Made by a program: the position numbers and the translations under genes. A stretch of DNA of 64,000 bases from positions 1 to 64,000 of the forward strand of contig JAFGYE010000056.1 in NCBI GenBank assembly GCA_016936255.1. The letters run 5' to 3'. Under the pieces are notes generated by a model that was not told the DNA's origin, did no database searches, and worked only from the letters and a program-made list of their open reading frames with translations. Below are positions 9,230-18,086 of the stretch, one piece after another (position 1 is the stretch's first letter; every line of letters starts with the position of its first letter). This DNA is from Marinifilaceae bacterium. GTDB lineage: Bacteria > Bacteroidota > Bacteroidia > Bacteroidales > Marinifilaceae.

Positions 9230-10435
9230 CTACTTTATAAACGATTCAATTCCTGTCATTAAACCATCGAGCTCAGCCAAACCCTTTAATCTACCTATTA
9301 ACGGATAACCGGGATTGTACTGATGTTCGTAATCTGACAGTATTTTAATTCCGTGATCGGGACGAACCGGCATGCGCACATCTTCCCGCCCTTCGGCTAT
9401 CCGGCGTTTCTGCTCTTTTAATAAAGCACTGATTATTTTTACCATATTCTGGCTTCCCGAGATATGGCCTGACTCATAAAAACTGCCATCTTCAAGCATC
9501 TGAGTATTACGCAAATGAACAAAATGAATGCGTTCCGAAAACCGCTCAATAGTATGTGGCAAATCATTTTCCCTGCGTGCAGACAAAGAACCTGCACAAA
9601 AGGTAATGCCATTATTTACTGATTTATTTGCTTCAAAAAGCCACTCGTAATCCTCCTCTTGCCCGATAATTCGAGGAAGACCCAAAACAGGAAATGGAGG
9701 ATCATCAGGATGAATAGCAAATCGGACTCCTGCTTCTTCAGCCACAGGGATAACGTCATCCAGAAACAACTTTAAGTTATTGCGCATCGAATTTTTATCA
9801 AGCCCTTTATACTTCTCGATAAACTGCAGAAAAAGTGCTTTTAGATCCGTAACTGAACCATCAATCAAACCATCAATAAATCCTTGAGTAACTACAATAA
9901 TGTTGTAAGCGAGCTCCTCTGCCTCCTCTTCCGACATTGATTCATATGCCTTGGTTGCTGCTGTCACAATCTCTTGTGGATAATCCTTATCGGCACCGGG
10001 TCTTTTTAGGATGTAGATATCGAAAGCCACAAAAGTGGGAAAATCAAAATACATAGACTCACCACCATTGGCCAGCTTGTAATGAAGATTTGTGCGGGCC
10101 CAATCGAGAACCGGCATGAAATTATAACAGATTGTATCAATTCCACACTCGCCCAAATTCCGAACAGATTTCTTATAATTTTCAATTAAACGGGGATAAT
10201 CCTCCGAATGTAGTTTTATCCCTTCGGATACAGGTAAACTCTCTACCACACTCCATCGCATTCCTTTGGATTCTATCAATTCCTTCACTTTAAGAATCTC
10301 AGATTTTTCCCAAATTTCCCCGTTGGGGATGTGGTGTAAAGCGGTAATTACACCTTCAACTCCCATCTGAACCAACATATCCAGCGTAATTGGATCTTTA
10401 ACACCAAACCAGCGCCAAGTTTTTTCTAATGCCAT
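9230..10435 (-). CDS. uxuA: D-mannonate dehydratase
   Basis: The 401-residue product has the family's usual length (about 390-400) and the characteristic start MALEKTWRWFGVKDPITL, followed by MGVEGVITALHHIPNGEIW. Other family features include FAIHPDDPPFPVLGLPRI, a metal-site region, HFVHLRNTQ, and the C-terminal MPVRPDHGIKIL. UxuA removes water from D-mannonate to give 2-keto-3-deoxygluconate in the cytoplasm. It is the last gene of a leftward operon, 10 bases after the SDR gene. Neighbouring xylan alpha-glucuronidases suggest the substrate stream is glucuronate clipped from glucuronoxylan. Glucuronate isomerase and KDG kinase/aldolase are not in this window. Confidence 0.95.
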   Translation of the reverse strand: MALEKTWRWFGVKDPITLDMLVQMGVEGVITALHHIPNGEIWEKSEILKVKELIESKGMRWSVVESLPVSEGIKLHSEDYPRLIENYKKSVRNLGECGIDTICYNFMPVLDWARTNLHYKLANGGESMYFDFPTFVAFDIYILKRPGADKDYPQEIVTAATKAYESMSEEEAEELAYNIIVVTQGFIDGLIDGSVTDLKALFLQFIEKYKGLDKNSMRNNLKLFLDDVIPVAEEAGVRFAIHPDDPPFPVLGLPRIIGQEEDYEWLFEANKSVNNGITFCAGSLSARRENDLPHTIERFSERIHFVHLRNTQMLEDGSFYESGHISGSQNMVKIISALLKEQKRRIAEGREDVRMPVRPDHGIKILSDYEHQYNPGYPLIGRLKGLAELDGLMTGIESFIK

Positions 10436-10445
10436 AATCTATGAT

Positions 10446-11252
10446 TTATACACCACTGAATGAGCTAAAACCTCCATCAACAGGCAATATCACACCTGTG
10501 ATAAAGGATGCTGCATCAGAACATAAAAATTGAACTGCTCCATTTAATTCTTTAATATCCCCAAATCGTCCCATTGGCGTACGTGCCAATACTTTTTCAC
10601 TTCTTTCGGTATATGAACCATCCGGGTTAATTAATACATTCCGGTTCTGATCTCCAATAAAGAAACCCGGAGCAATTGCATTTACACGAATTTTTTCGCT
10701 AAACTTCGTTGCCATTTCCATGGCCATCCATTGAGTGAAAATATTGATTCCCGTCTTAGCTACAGAATATCCTAAAACACGGGTAATTGCAGAATAAGTT
10801 GCCATTGATGAAATGGTTATTATACTACCTTCCCCTTGTTTAGACATTGCTTCGCCAAAAACAAGACTTGGATACACGGTTCCATTCATATTGAGGTTAT
10901 TTACTTTCTCAAAGTCCTCAATTTTCATATCGAAAACAGTTTGTTGTTCGGTAAGTGTTGCTCCGGGCAAATTACCACCGGCAGCATTTACTAAAATATC
11001 AACCTTTCCCCATTTTTTGATAATTGTTTCGCGAGCTTGTTTGAGCTCATCCATACTTAATACACTGGAAACAAAACCAATGGCCTCGCCACCCAATTCT
11101 TCCAACTCCTTTACCCGGTTATTCACATTTTTTTCCCGGATATCAAGAACAGCGACTTTTACTCCTGCGCTAATCAAACTACGGGCAATACTTCCTCCTA
11201 ATACACCGCCCCCACCGGTTACTACGGCAACTTTTCCTTTAATTTCAAACAT
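10446..11252 (-). CDS. SDR-family D-mannonate oxidoreductase (fructuronate reductase)
   Basis: This is a 268-residue short-chain dehydrogenase with the Rossmann glycine motif TGGGGVLGGSIA near residue 12, NAAGG, the catalytic Ser in TISSMA, the YSVAK catalytic Tyr/Lys, and a C-terminal ITGVILPVDGGFSSF. Classical UxuB is a larger, unrelated long-chain enzyme. Placement immediately before uxuA strongly suggests this SDR reduces D-fructuronate to D-mannonate, an arrangement known in other Bacteroidota and in Gram-positive bacteria. An operator-like palindrome lies just before its start. The reaction assignment rests on context; the fold assignment is certain. Confidence 0.87.
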   Translation of the reverse strand: MFEIKGKVAVVTGGGGVLGGSIARSLISAGVKVAVLDIREKNVNNRVKELEELGGEAIGFVSSVLSMDELKQARETIIKKWGKVDILVNAAGGNLPGATLTEQQTVFDMKIEDFEKVNNLNMNGTVYPSLVFGEAMSKQGEGSIITISSMATYSAITRVLGYSVAKTGINIFTQWMAMEMATKFSEKIRVNAIAPGFFIGDQNRNVLINPDGSYTERSEKVLARTPMGRFGDIKELNGAVQFLCSDAASFITGVILPVDGGFSSFSGV

Positions 11253-11267
11253 CGTTTAATTGTTTTA

Positions 11268-11284
11268 AACGTATATTATACGTT
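11268..11284. promoter_or_regulatory. 17-bp palindromic operator before the uxu genes
   Basis: AACGTATATTATACGTT is a perfect odd-centred palindrome located 16 bases upstream of the SDR start, overlapping a near-consensus -7 element (TACGTTTA read leftward). Its core ACGTA-N3-TATACGT recurs upstream of the NUDIX regulator. It is the best candidate for that regulator's binding site. Confidence 0.6.
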
Positions 11285-11305
11285 ATCTAATTTGTATAAA
11301 TTTTT

Positions 11306-11944
11306 TTAACTACTTTCTTTTAATCGATATAAAAAGGCTGGACGCTGTTTACCGCCGATTGTTTTTTCATTCAGTTTTTCAACCAGTTCCTGAGCCATTA
11401 CTTTTTTTCTGAAATTTCTATTGTCAATTGTCTGTTGCAGAAAAGTTTCATACAAATACTGCATTTGATTGAGCGGGAATTTTTCGGGTAATAGATTCAC
11501 TAAAATTGGTTTTCTCCAAATTTCCTGCTTTAACCACGTTAAGGAATATTCAATCATTGCATTGTGGTCGAAAGGCAATTTTTTAATATGATTCGTTTTA
11601 CTCCACTTGATTCTTTTTGCATGCGCTCCTGCTATCAATTCAAACTGTTCCGGTTTCACCAAAGCACAATATAATATTGAAACAACTCTGCGATCAGGAT
11701 AACGATTGGTTTCGCCAAACAAGCCTACTTGTGATAAAAAGAGATTTGACATTCCCGTTAACTCCTTAAGCAACCTATGAGCCGCATCATCGATATTTTC
11801 ATCGATATAAATATTTCCACCCGGAAGTGACCATTCATTAAATTCAGGCTCCTTATCTCTTTTTATTAATAAGACCTTCAATTCTCCATTCACGTAACCA
11901 AATATGGCACAGTCAATTGAAACATTTAATAATATCTCTCCCAT
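11306..11944 (-). CDS. NUDIX-type transcriptional regulator of hexuronate genes (NrtR/AraR-like)
   Basis: The 212-residue protein has an N-terminal NUDIX fold (SIDCAIFGYVNGELKVLLIKRD, then WSLPGGNIYIDENIDDAAHRLLKELTGM) and a C-terminal winged-helix region from about residue 140. The NUDIX box is degenerate: the usual REUxEE reads LLKELT, so hydrolase activity is unlikely and a ligand-sensing role fits. This is the architecture of the NrtR and Bacteroides AraR regulators. It lies upstream of the SDR and uxuA on the same strand, and near-identical palindromes precede both it and the SDR gene, suggesting autoregulation and control of the uxu genes. The effector is probably a glucuronate-pathway intermediate; this is inference. 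Confidence 0.85.
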   Translation of the reverse strand: MGEILLNVSIDCAIFGYVNGELKVLLIKRDKEPEFNEWSLPGGNIYIDENIDDAAHRLLKELTGMSNLFLSQVGLFGETNRYPDRRVVSILYCALVKPEQFELIAGAHAKRIKWSKTNHIKKLPFDHNAMIEYSLTWLKQEIWRKPILVNLLPEKFPLNQMQYLYETFLQQTIDNRNFRKKVMAQELVEKLNEKTIGGKQRPAFLYRLKESS

Positions 11945-11958
11945 TGAATAATTAGTTT

Positions 11959-11973
11959 ACGTACAATATACGT
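11959..11973. promoter_or_regulatory. Second copy of the NUDIX-regulator operator
   Basis: ACGTACAATATACGT shares 12 of 15 bases with the core at 11269-11283, differing only in the central triplet (CAA versus TAT). It lies 15 bases upstream of the regulator's start codon. The match points to a shared, autoregulatory operator. Confidence 0.55.
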
Positions 11974-12010
11974 ATATTATTTAAATAATAACAACTACTT
12001 AATATAGAAA

Positions 12011-12040
12011 ATGGTTGCCCGCGGAATAACGGACAACCAT
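12011..12040 (-). terminator. Terminator of the xylanase operon
   Basis: ATGGTTGCCCG and CGGACAACCAT form an 11-bp stem (one G-U pair in RNA) with an 8-base loop, about 40 bases past the stop of the GH43 gene. Read leftward it is followed by a short T run (TTTTCT). Confidence 0.6.
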
Positions 12041-12082
12041 ACTTTTATAAGCTTGAAATATTTAATAAAAACAGACTGTTAC

Positions 12083-13708
12083 CTATTTAGCATCATACTC
12101 AAACCAGTCAAATTCAGCCTCATTTGTTGACTCATGACCATTGCTGCTGGTATAAAAACCAATCATAGGTCCGGTAAAATCGGTACCGCTCTGACTAGCA
12201 TTTACAGTAGCATCCTGAATATCGCCAATAGGCTGAAGCGAAGTTTTATCCTTGCCAAAATAAAATTGATATTTTAATTTATTTGCTTTTAATCCCAAGA
12301 TTAAATTGCCTGACTTAACACGCTCCATAGCAACCAACTTTTCATCACCTTCTTTTACGCGATAAAGTTTTACAACATTTTCACCATTCTCTGATGATTT
12401 CACTAATCTGAAATTACGTGCATTATTATAAACAGCAACAAAACCAGCTTCTTCGTTATCATTGGCGGGATTAAAATTCACTTTTGTAAAAGATTCAAAA
12501 GAAAATTCGCTGATTCGCTGTGCCAATAATGAAGATTGCTCAAGTTTCGTCATCATTTGAGGACGAGTATCCAAAGTAATTTTGCCTTTTGAAATATCAA
12601 ACCATTTCTCATATGGAGTACGCAGAAAAACCCATTTCAAAGCCAAATTATCATCATCAAATTCATCACGGACTGGATACGACTCAACAGGTGTCCAAGG
12701 CAAATTGGGCCTTTTTTCCTCGAAACGCACTTTACCAACTCCACGATTAAACAATGGCCAACCATCTTCAAACTCCATTGGTACAAGGTAAGTTTCGCGA
12801 CCTAATAAATTTTTTCCCTCACACAAACGAACAGCTAACATCACAGCCCACCACTCATTATTTTGTGTTTGAATAATATCGCAATGCCCAACAGCAGAAA
12901 TAGGATAATCGCGTCCCAAATTACGATGAGTTAATACCGGATTAATGTTTGAAGGTGTATACTTACCATTCACTTTGTCACTTTCAAAAACCGTTATGGC
13001 ATGATTGAAACTTGTGCCCCCTTCGGCAATCATTAACAGGTACTGGCCATTTACTTTATATAGGTGTGGTCCTTCGCCCCAAACTGCATTTGTGGCATGA
13101 CCAAAAGTGGCCTGAACCGGCTCACCCAAAAGTTGTTTTGTCTCCAAATCAAGTTGTTGAATAAAAACTCCATTCTGACCTTCCCATTCACGTTTCCCTG
13201 AAATATTATGAGCTCCAACATACCAACAGGTTCCATCATCATCCCAAAAAAGAGTAGGATCTATTCCTGGTGTATTTAGCCAAACAGGGTCACTCCACGG
13301 CCCTGCAGGATCTTTTGCCGTAACGTAAAAATTACCTTTGCAACCTACACAAGTCGTTATCATATAAAATAAACCATCGTGATAACGCAACGTAGGAGCA
13401 AAAATACCTCTCGATGCTCTCAATCCTTCATTCAGCTGCAACTGTTCAGGTCTGTCCAACACATGACCTATTTGTTTCCAATTTATCAAATCTTTACTAT
13501 GGAAAATAGGTACTCCGGGAAACCATTCAAAGGAAGAATTGACCAAATAGTAATCATCACCTACCCGACAAATTGATGGATCGGGGTAAAATCCTCTTAA
13601 AATTGGGTTCTCGTAAGTTCTATTCGTTTCTGTGGTATTTTCTTGTGCTCTAAGTGCTGTAATTACGAGCAAAAATAATATCATCAGTGAAAATACATTC
13701 TTCTTCAT
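12083..13708 (-). CDS. Secreted GH43 beta-xylosidase / alpha-L-arabinofuranosidase
   Basis: The 541-residue enzyme has a signal peptide (MKKNVFSLMILFLLVITALRAQ) and a five-bladed GH43 domain. The three acidic residues are visible: general base Asp43 in GFYPDPS, pKa-tuning Asp150 in GIDPTLFWDDDG, and general acid Glu212 in VWGEGPHLYK. From about residue 340 a concanavalin-like beta-sandwich follows (DEFDDDNLALKW ... EAEFDWFEYDAK), the accessory domain of XynB-type GH43 enzymes. It would release xylose or arabinose from xylo-oligosaccharides in the periplasm. It is the last gene of the leftward operon that starts with the sugar transporter, 40 bases after the esterase gene. Xylosidase versus arabinofuranosidase cannot be settled by eye. 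Confidence 0.88.
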   Translation of the reverse strand: MKKNVFSLMILFLLVITALRAQENTTETNRTYENPILRGFYPDPSICRVGDDYYLVNSSFEWFPGVPIFHSKDLINWKQIGHVLDRPEQLQLNEGLRASRGIFAPTLRYHDGLFYMITTCVGCKGNFYVTAKDPAGPWSDPVWLNTPGIDPTLFWDDDGTCWYVGAHNISGKREWEGQNGVFIQQLDLETKQLLGEPVQATFGHATNAVWGEGPHLYKVNGQYLLMIAEGGTSFNHAITVFESDKVNGKYTPSNINPVLTHRNLGRDYPISAVGHCDIIQTQNNEWWAVMLAVRLCEGKNLLGRETYLVPMEFEDGWPLFNRGVGKVRFEEKRPNLPWTPVESYPVRDEFDDDNLALKWVFLRTPYEKWFDISKGKITLDTRPQMMTKLEQSSLLAQRISEFSFESFTKVNFNPANDNEEAGFVAVYNNARNFRLVKSSENGENVVKLYRVKEGDEKLVAMERVKSGNLILGLKANKLKYQFYFGKDKTSLQPIGDIQDATVNASQSGTDFTGPMIGFYTSSNGHESTNEAEFDWFEYDAK

Positions 13709-13748
13709 CAGTTATGCTTTGGTGATTAAAATTCTCAACACGTATCAA

Positions 13749-15689
13749 CTACCAAGTATCTGTTCTAAAAGGAGAAGCAGGCAAGCCTTCCTGATTAAAC
13801 AGATTTGCTTTATTTGGATTGTCGGCCCAGGCATATCTGATTGCCTTAGGATTTTTCACCTGATCACTCCACACAATTATCTTGTTGCCAACAATTTTTG
13901 CTTTTGCCCAGACAAATTTCTTATCCTTCCCTGCTATTGCAAATTCTTTTAGCTCTCCATCTCCTTTCGCCAAAAGCCCGCTTCCTACATTTTCAAAAGA
14001 AAGAATTACCTTGTTTTTTTCAACCTTCATAGATTGATACACTGGACCTGAATAAACAACATGATCGTCGCCATAAGCAATCTTTTTTGCCACAAGAAGT
14101 AATCTTTCACCTACATCCTTCTTATTAAGTGGATGAATATCGTTCCACTCTCCAATATCAATGGTTACAGCCATTCCTGTATTTGGAATTGACAATATTT
14201 TGAGCTGAGCTTCCCTTAACATCGCCCAATTACTTTCTGACGGCTGATCTTTAGGCGACATAAAATTAGGTAACTGAACACATAAAAAAGGAAAATCACC
14301 TTGCCCCCATTGCTTTCTCCAATTTTTAATAAGAGATGATAACAGATGTTCATACTCATTGGGGCGACCAGTATTAGACTCTCCCTGATACCATACCGCA
14401 CCTTTAATTTTGTAGTTCAATAATGGAGCAATCATTGCATTGTATAAGCCTCCTGATTTCCATCTAATAAAAGTTGGTCCTTGTAAAGGCTCCATTGCCA
14501 CTCCCAGTTTGTACTTCCATTCTCCTTTAAGATCTATTTGAAAATCATCGAATACGATTTGATATGGCTTACCGGCTACAAAACCACCTCTTCCACCATT
14601 ACTGATCACGCGAATAGAAATCGTATTTTTTCCTTCAACCAATACTCCTGCAGGAATTTTATACCGACGAGGTGGATATTGATAGCTGGTGGATCCAATA
14701 AATTTGCCGTTTACAAAGACAGAATCGGCATCAACAATTCGCCCCATATTTAGTAAGCCCTCTTTGTTACAATATTCAGCAGGAATTTCAATTTCCTTTC
14801 GAAACCAAACAACGCCATTCACATTTCCCAACTTCCCATCAGCCCAATAACCAGGAATGGTCATGCTACTCCAATCTGAAGTATTACTATCTTTAGCCCA
14901 CCAGTTTCCTTTCTGACCTTCGTCATTTACTGTTGATTTTTGATACCAATTATTACTTCTACGATTATCACTTTGCTCAATTGAATCAATTACAGCTTTA
15001 TTTTTAAACTTCTTCAATTCGGCACTATAAGACGGAAACTCTTTAAGCGCCTCCTCACTTAACCAAGCTTGTGCCGGAGAGCCACCTAAACTACTGTTAA
15101 TTATACCAATAGGAACATCATATTCTGAATTTAATTTATTGGCGAAAAAATAAGATACTGCTGAAATATTATTAATCGTGTTCTTATTAATATCTACCCA
15201 ATTTCCATCCGGCAAATCATTTTTAACAGTGTTGAAATTGTATTTCTTTGGCACTTCAAAATATCTGATGTTTCTGTTATCGGCTTTTGCAATCTCTTCC
15301 TTGTAAAGAGGACTCACTCTTCGCATGGGCAATTCCATATTGGACTGACCTGAACAAACCCAAACATCACCAACTAAAATATTTTTAAGATGAATCGTAT
15401 CGCTTGCGCAGATATTCATTGCATAAGGGCCACCGGCTTTCTGTGCAGGAAGCATAACAAACCATTCTCCCTTATCATCGGCAATGGTTTTATACAGAGA
15501 ATCTCTGTAGTTAACTGATACCTTTTCATTCTTCGCACTCCATCCCCAAATTTTAACATCCACATCACGCTGAAGCACCAATCCATTTGAGATCAGTTTA
15601 GGCAAACGCAACTGAGCTGATACCATAAAAGGCATCAAAAACAGACTGCCCAAAAGAATAAAAGAAAGAGCTTTTCGATTAAAATACAT
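13749..15689 (-). CDS. Secreted SGNH acetylesterase with inserted jelly-roll domain (sialate O-acetylesterase / CE20-like)
   Basis: The 646-residue protein has a signal peptide ending near MVSAQ. An SGNH esterase domain carries the nucleophile Ser116 in CSGQSNMELPM, then GGSPAQAWLSEEAL and GAVWYQGESNTG, with a DIHPLNK segment supplying the His. It is interrupted between about residues 240 and 390 by a beta-galactosidase-like jelly-roll (GVVWFRKEIEIP ... GKNTISIRVISNGGRGGF). This interrupted layout is shared by proteins annotated as sialate O-acetylesterases and by xylan acetylesterases of family CE20. The genes around it are xylan enzymes, so removal of acetyl groups from xylo-oligosaccharides is the more likely role than sialic acid deacetylation. 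Confidence 0.82.
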   Translation of the reverse strand: MYFNRKALSFILLGSLFLMPFMVSAQLRLPKLISNGLVLQRDVDVKIWGWSAKNEKVSVNYRDSLYKTIADDKGEWFVMLPAQKAGGPYAMNICASDTIHLKNILVGDVWVCSGQSNMELPMRRVSPLYKEEIAKADNRNIRYFEVPKKYNFNTVKNDLPDGNWVDINKNTINNISAVSYFFANKLNSEYDVPIGIINSSLGGSPAQAWLSEEALKEFPSYSAELKKFKNKAVIDSIEQSDNRRSNNWYQKSTVNDEGQKGNWWAKDSNTSDWSSMTIPGYWADGKLGNVNGVVWFRKEIEIPAEYCNKEGLLNMGRIVDADSVFVNGKFIGSTSYQYPPRRYKIPAGVLVEGKNTISIRVISNGGRGGFVAGKPYQIVFDDFQIDLKGEWKYKLGVAMEPLQGPTFIRWKSGGLYNAMIAPLLNYKIKGAVWYQGESNTGRPNEYEHLLSSLIKNWRKQWGQGDFPFLCVQLPNFMSPKDQPSESNWAMLREAQLKILSIPNTGMAVTIDIGEWNDIHPLNKKDVGERLLLVAKKIAYGDDHVVYSGPVYQSMKVEKNKVILSFENVGSGLLAKGDGELKEFAIAGKDKKFVWAKAKIVGNKIIVWSDQVKNPKAIRYAWADNPNKANLFNQEGLPASPFRTDTW

Positions 15690-15756
15690 TCCGTAATTTT
15701 TTTTAACTATAATTTAAAAATTGAATTCTCTTGCCTTAAACAATCAAAACATATGC

Positions 15757-16728
15757 CTAATCGGCCATTCCATCAATTGTTTTAATAGAACCATCTTCAT
15801 TGTATTCCAACTCTGTAACTTTCATGCTGCGAAGCCATGTTTTTCCTCCTGATGGCTTGGAATCGTGATGAAACAGGTACCATTTCCCCTTAAATTCGCA
15901 AATAGAATGGTGTGTAGTCCAGCCTACTACAGGTGTAAGGATTACTCCCTTGTAAGTAAAAGGGCCATAAGGTGAATCACCAACAGCATAACAAAGCAAA
16001 TGAGTATTTCCGGTTGAGTAAGAAAAATAATATTTGCCATTGTACTTATGCATCCACGATGCTTCGAAGAAGCGGCGATCATGATCTCCAGCTTTTAAAG
16101 GCTCTCCATTTTCATCTAAAATAACAAGGCTTTTAGGTTCTTCGGAAAATTCCAACAGATCATCTGACATTTTTACAACCCGAGCCGGTAATGAAGGCTC
16201 ATCATCGGCAGGTTCGGAACCACACTCCTGTGCTTTATTGTTTCGGTAACGTTGCAACTGTCCTCCCCAAAGACCACCAAAATACATATAATGCTGACCA
16301 TCCTCATCTTCAAAAACTGCAGGATCGATGCTATAACTTCCAGTAATAGGGTGCTTTTCAGGAACAAAAGGCCCTTCAGGCTTATCGCTTACTGCAACAC
16401 CGATGCGGAAAATATCTGTTTTATCTTTTACCGGAAAATATAAATAATACTTACCGTTCTTATGAGCAACATCAGTATCCCACATTTGACGACCGGCCCA
16501 AGGCACATCCTGCACATCCAAAACAACTCCATGATCTGTTACTTCACCATCTATATCATCCATTGAAAACACATGATAATCTCGCATATCAAAATGATCG
16601 CCATTATCATTTTCAGGAATACCTGATTCGATATCGTGAGATGGATAAATATATAGCTTGCCGTTAAATACGTGTGCTGATGGATCTGCGGTATATAAAC
16701 CATCAACTAAATACCTTGGGTTCTTCAT
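15757..16728 (-). CDS. Cytoplasmic GH43 glycosidase, probable beta-xylosidase
   Basis: I place the start at the ATG at 16728, giving 323 residues; the open frame continues ten codons upstream only through a TTG. GH43 landmarks are present: general base Asp in LYTADPSAHVF, tuning Asp in YSIDPAVFEDEDG, and general acid Glu in RFFEASWMHKYNGKYYFSYSTG. There is no signal peptide and no accessory domain, so the enzyme should act in the cytoplasm, unlike the second GH43 in this operon. With the sugar symporter two genes upstream, it fits hydrolysis of imported xylobiose or arabinoxylo-oligosaccharides. Confidence 0.87.
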   Translation of the reverse strand: MKNPRYLVDGLYTADPSAHVFNGKLYIYPSHDIESGIPENDNGDHFDMRDYHVFSMDDIDGEVTDHGVVLDVQDVPWAGRQMWDTDVAHKNGKYYLYFPVKDKTDIFRIGVAVSDKPEGPFVPEKHPITGSYSIDPAVFEDEDGQHYMYFGGLWGGQLQRYRNNKAQECGSEPADDEPSLPARVVKMSDDLLEFSEEPKSLVILDENGEPLKAGDHDRRFFEASWMHKYNGKYYFSYSTGNTHLLCYAVGDSPYGPFTYKGVILTPVVGWTTHHSICEFKGKWYLFHHDSKPSGGKTWLRSMKVTELEYNEDGSIKTIDGMAD

Positions 16729-16841
16729 TATTTTATTTTTTTCAAGCTCTTTTATCAAGCTTTATTCATATTATTAAATCGATAGAATAAGTGTATCAAA
16801 TTCTTATTTAAATGACACTTTGGAATAAACTCTTTAACCGA

Positions 16842-17975
16842 TTACAGATCTTCGTTAATTATTTTTTCAACAATTGGTTTTGCTTTATACTCTCTGTCAA
16901 ACAAAAGAGGATAATCTGTACGTCCGTTAACAGGCCAATAATTGCGCCATGACTGAGCATCACTAACTCCCCAAAGGGTAACACGGCTAATTTTATTGCT
17001 ATGTTTATAAAACAATCTGAAAAAATCCTGATATCGCTCTGTCATTTTTGTACTAATCAAATCTGGAAGTCCATTGGCGTATGGGTTTAACTCTTTCTTA
17101 AATTCAAAATTTAAAGCTATATCGGCTCCAGCATTCATATTTGGCATAGGAAGAACAGTCAAATCCAGCTCCGTAACCATCACTTGAACACCCAATTCGG
17201 AAAAAGCCACTATGCTTTTCTCAAAATCCTCAATCGTAGGATCATCCATTGAGATGTGCCCCTGCATGCCAATACCATCAATTCTTACTCCTTGTTCCTG
17301 CAATGATTTCACCATAGCCACAACCCCTTCTCTTTTCCCCTTTTTCGCCATCGAGTAATCATTGTAGTAAAGCTCAGCTTCCGGGTCAGCTTCATGTGCA
17401 AATTCAAATGCCAGCTTAACAAAGTCTGCACCAATTATTTCATAAAATTTGCTTTTGCGCCAGGTTCCATCATCCAAAATAGCTTCATTTACAACATCCC
17501 AGCCTTTTATAATTCCTTTATAACGACCTACCACTGTGTGTATATGACTTCTCATTCTTTCAATAAGAACATCTCTCGAAACATCATTTCCTTGCTTATC
17601 TACGAAAAGCCAATCTGGTGCCTGAGAATGCCAAATTAGAGTATGCCCCGTTATAAATAGCTTGTTATCAAGCCCAAACCGGACAAATTTATCAGCCATA
17701 TTAAAATCAAACTCACCTTCAACAGGTTGAACAACTTCACTTTTCATCACATTTTCAGCTACAACAGCATTAAAATGTTGTTTTATGATTTTTATGGCAG
17801 GGGTGTCAGCACCAACTATTTGGGCACTATTTAATGCTGTACCTATATAAAACCTATCGCCAACAGCCAATTTCAATGATACTGGCTTTACTTCTGTTTT
17901 TGAACAACTGCACAATACTCCAAGCAGTAAAAACGCCCAAAAACCGGGGTTGTATATTTTTTTAAATCGATTCAT
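16842..17975 (-). CDS. GH10 endo-1,4-beta-xylanase, lipoprotein
   Basis: The 377-residue enzyme begins with a lipoprotein signal (FLLLGVLCSCSKTE, acceptor Cys22 or Cys24), so it is membrane-anchored and possibly surface-exposed. The GH10 catalytic pair is clear: acid/base Glu164 in GWDVVNEAI and nucleophile Glu269 in MVTELDL. Substrate-site residues include HTLIWHSQAP and the Trp-rich VTLWGVSDAQSWRN. It cleaves the xylan backbone to oligosaccharides. It lies 111 bases after the transporter gene and precedes the cytoplasmic GH43 in the same operon. Confidence 0.95.
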   Translation of the reverse strand: MNRFKKIYNPGFWAFLLLGVLCSCSKTEVKPVSLKLAVGDRFYIGTALNSAQIVGADTPAIKIIKQHFNAVVAENVMKSEVVQPVEGEFDFNMADKFVRFGLDNKLFITGHTLIWHSQAPDWLFVDKQGNDVSRDVLIERMRSHIHTVVGRYKGIIKGWDVVNEAILDDGTWRKSKFYEIIGADFVKLAFEFAHEADPEAELYYNDYSMAKKGKREGVVAMVKSLQEQGVRIDGIGMQGHISMDDPTIEDFEKSIVAFSELGVQVMVTELDLTVLPMPNMNAGADIALNFEFKKELNPYANGLPDLISTKMTERYQDFFRLFYKHSNKISRVTLWGVSDAQSWRNYWPVNGRTDYPLLFDREYKAKPIVEKIINEDL

Positions 17976-18086
17976 TAATTATAAGTTTTCTAATTTGTAT
18001 TTTATGCCAGACTAAGCAGTAAATGTTTTTTTTCTTAGGATCATCAAGTTCGATGCCTGAAAAACGATTCTCCTACAAATCACTAT

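Noticed and set aside
16729-16758. Longer start of the cytoplasmic GH43
   Set aside because: It depends on a TTG codon and adds no conserved residues; the ATG at 16728 is sufficient.
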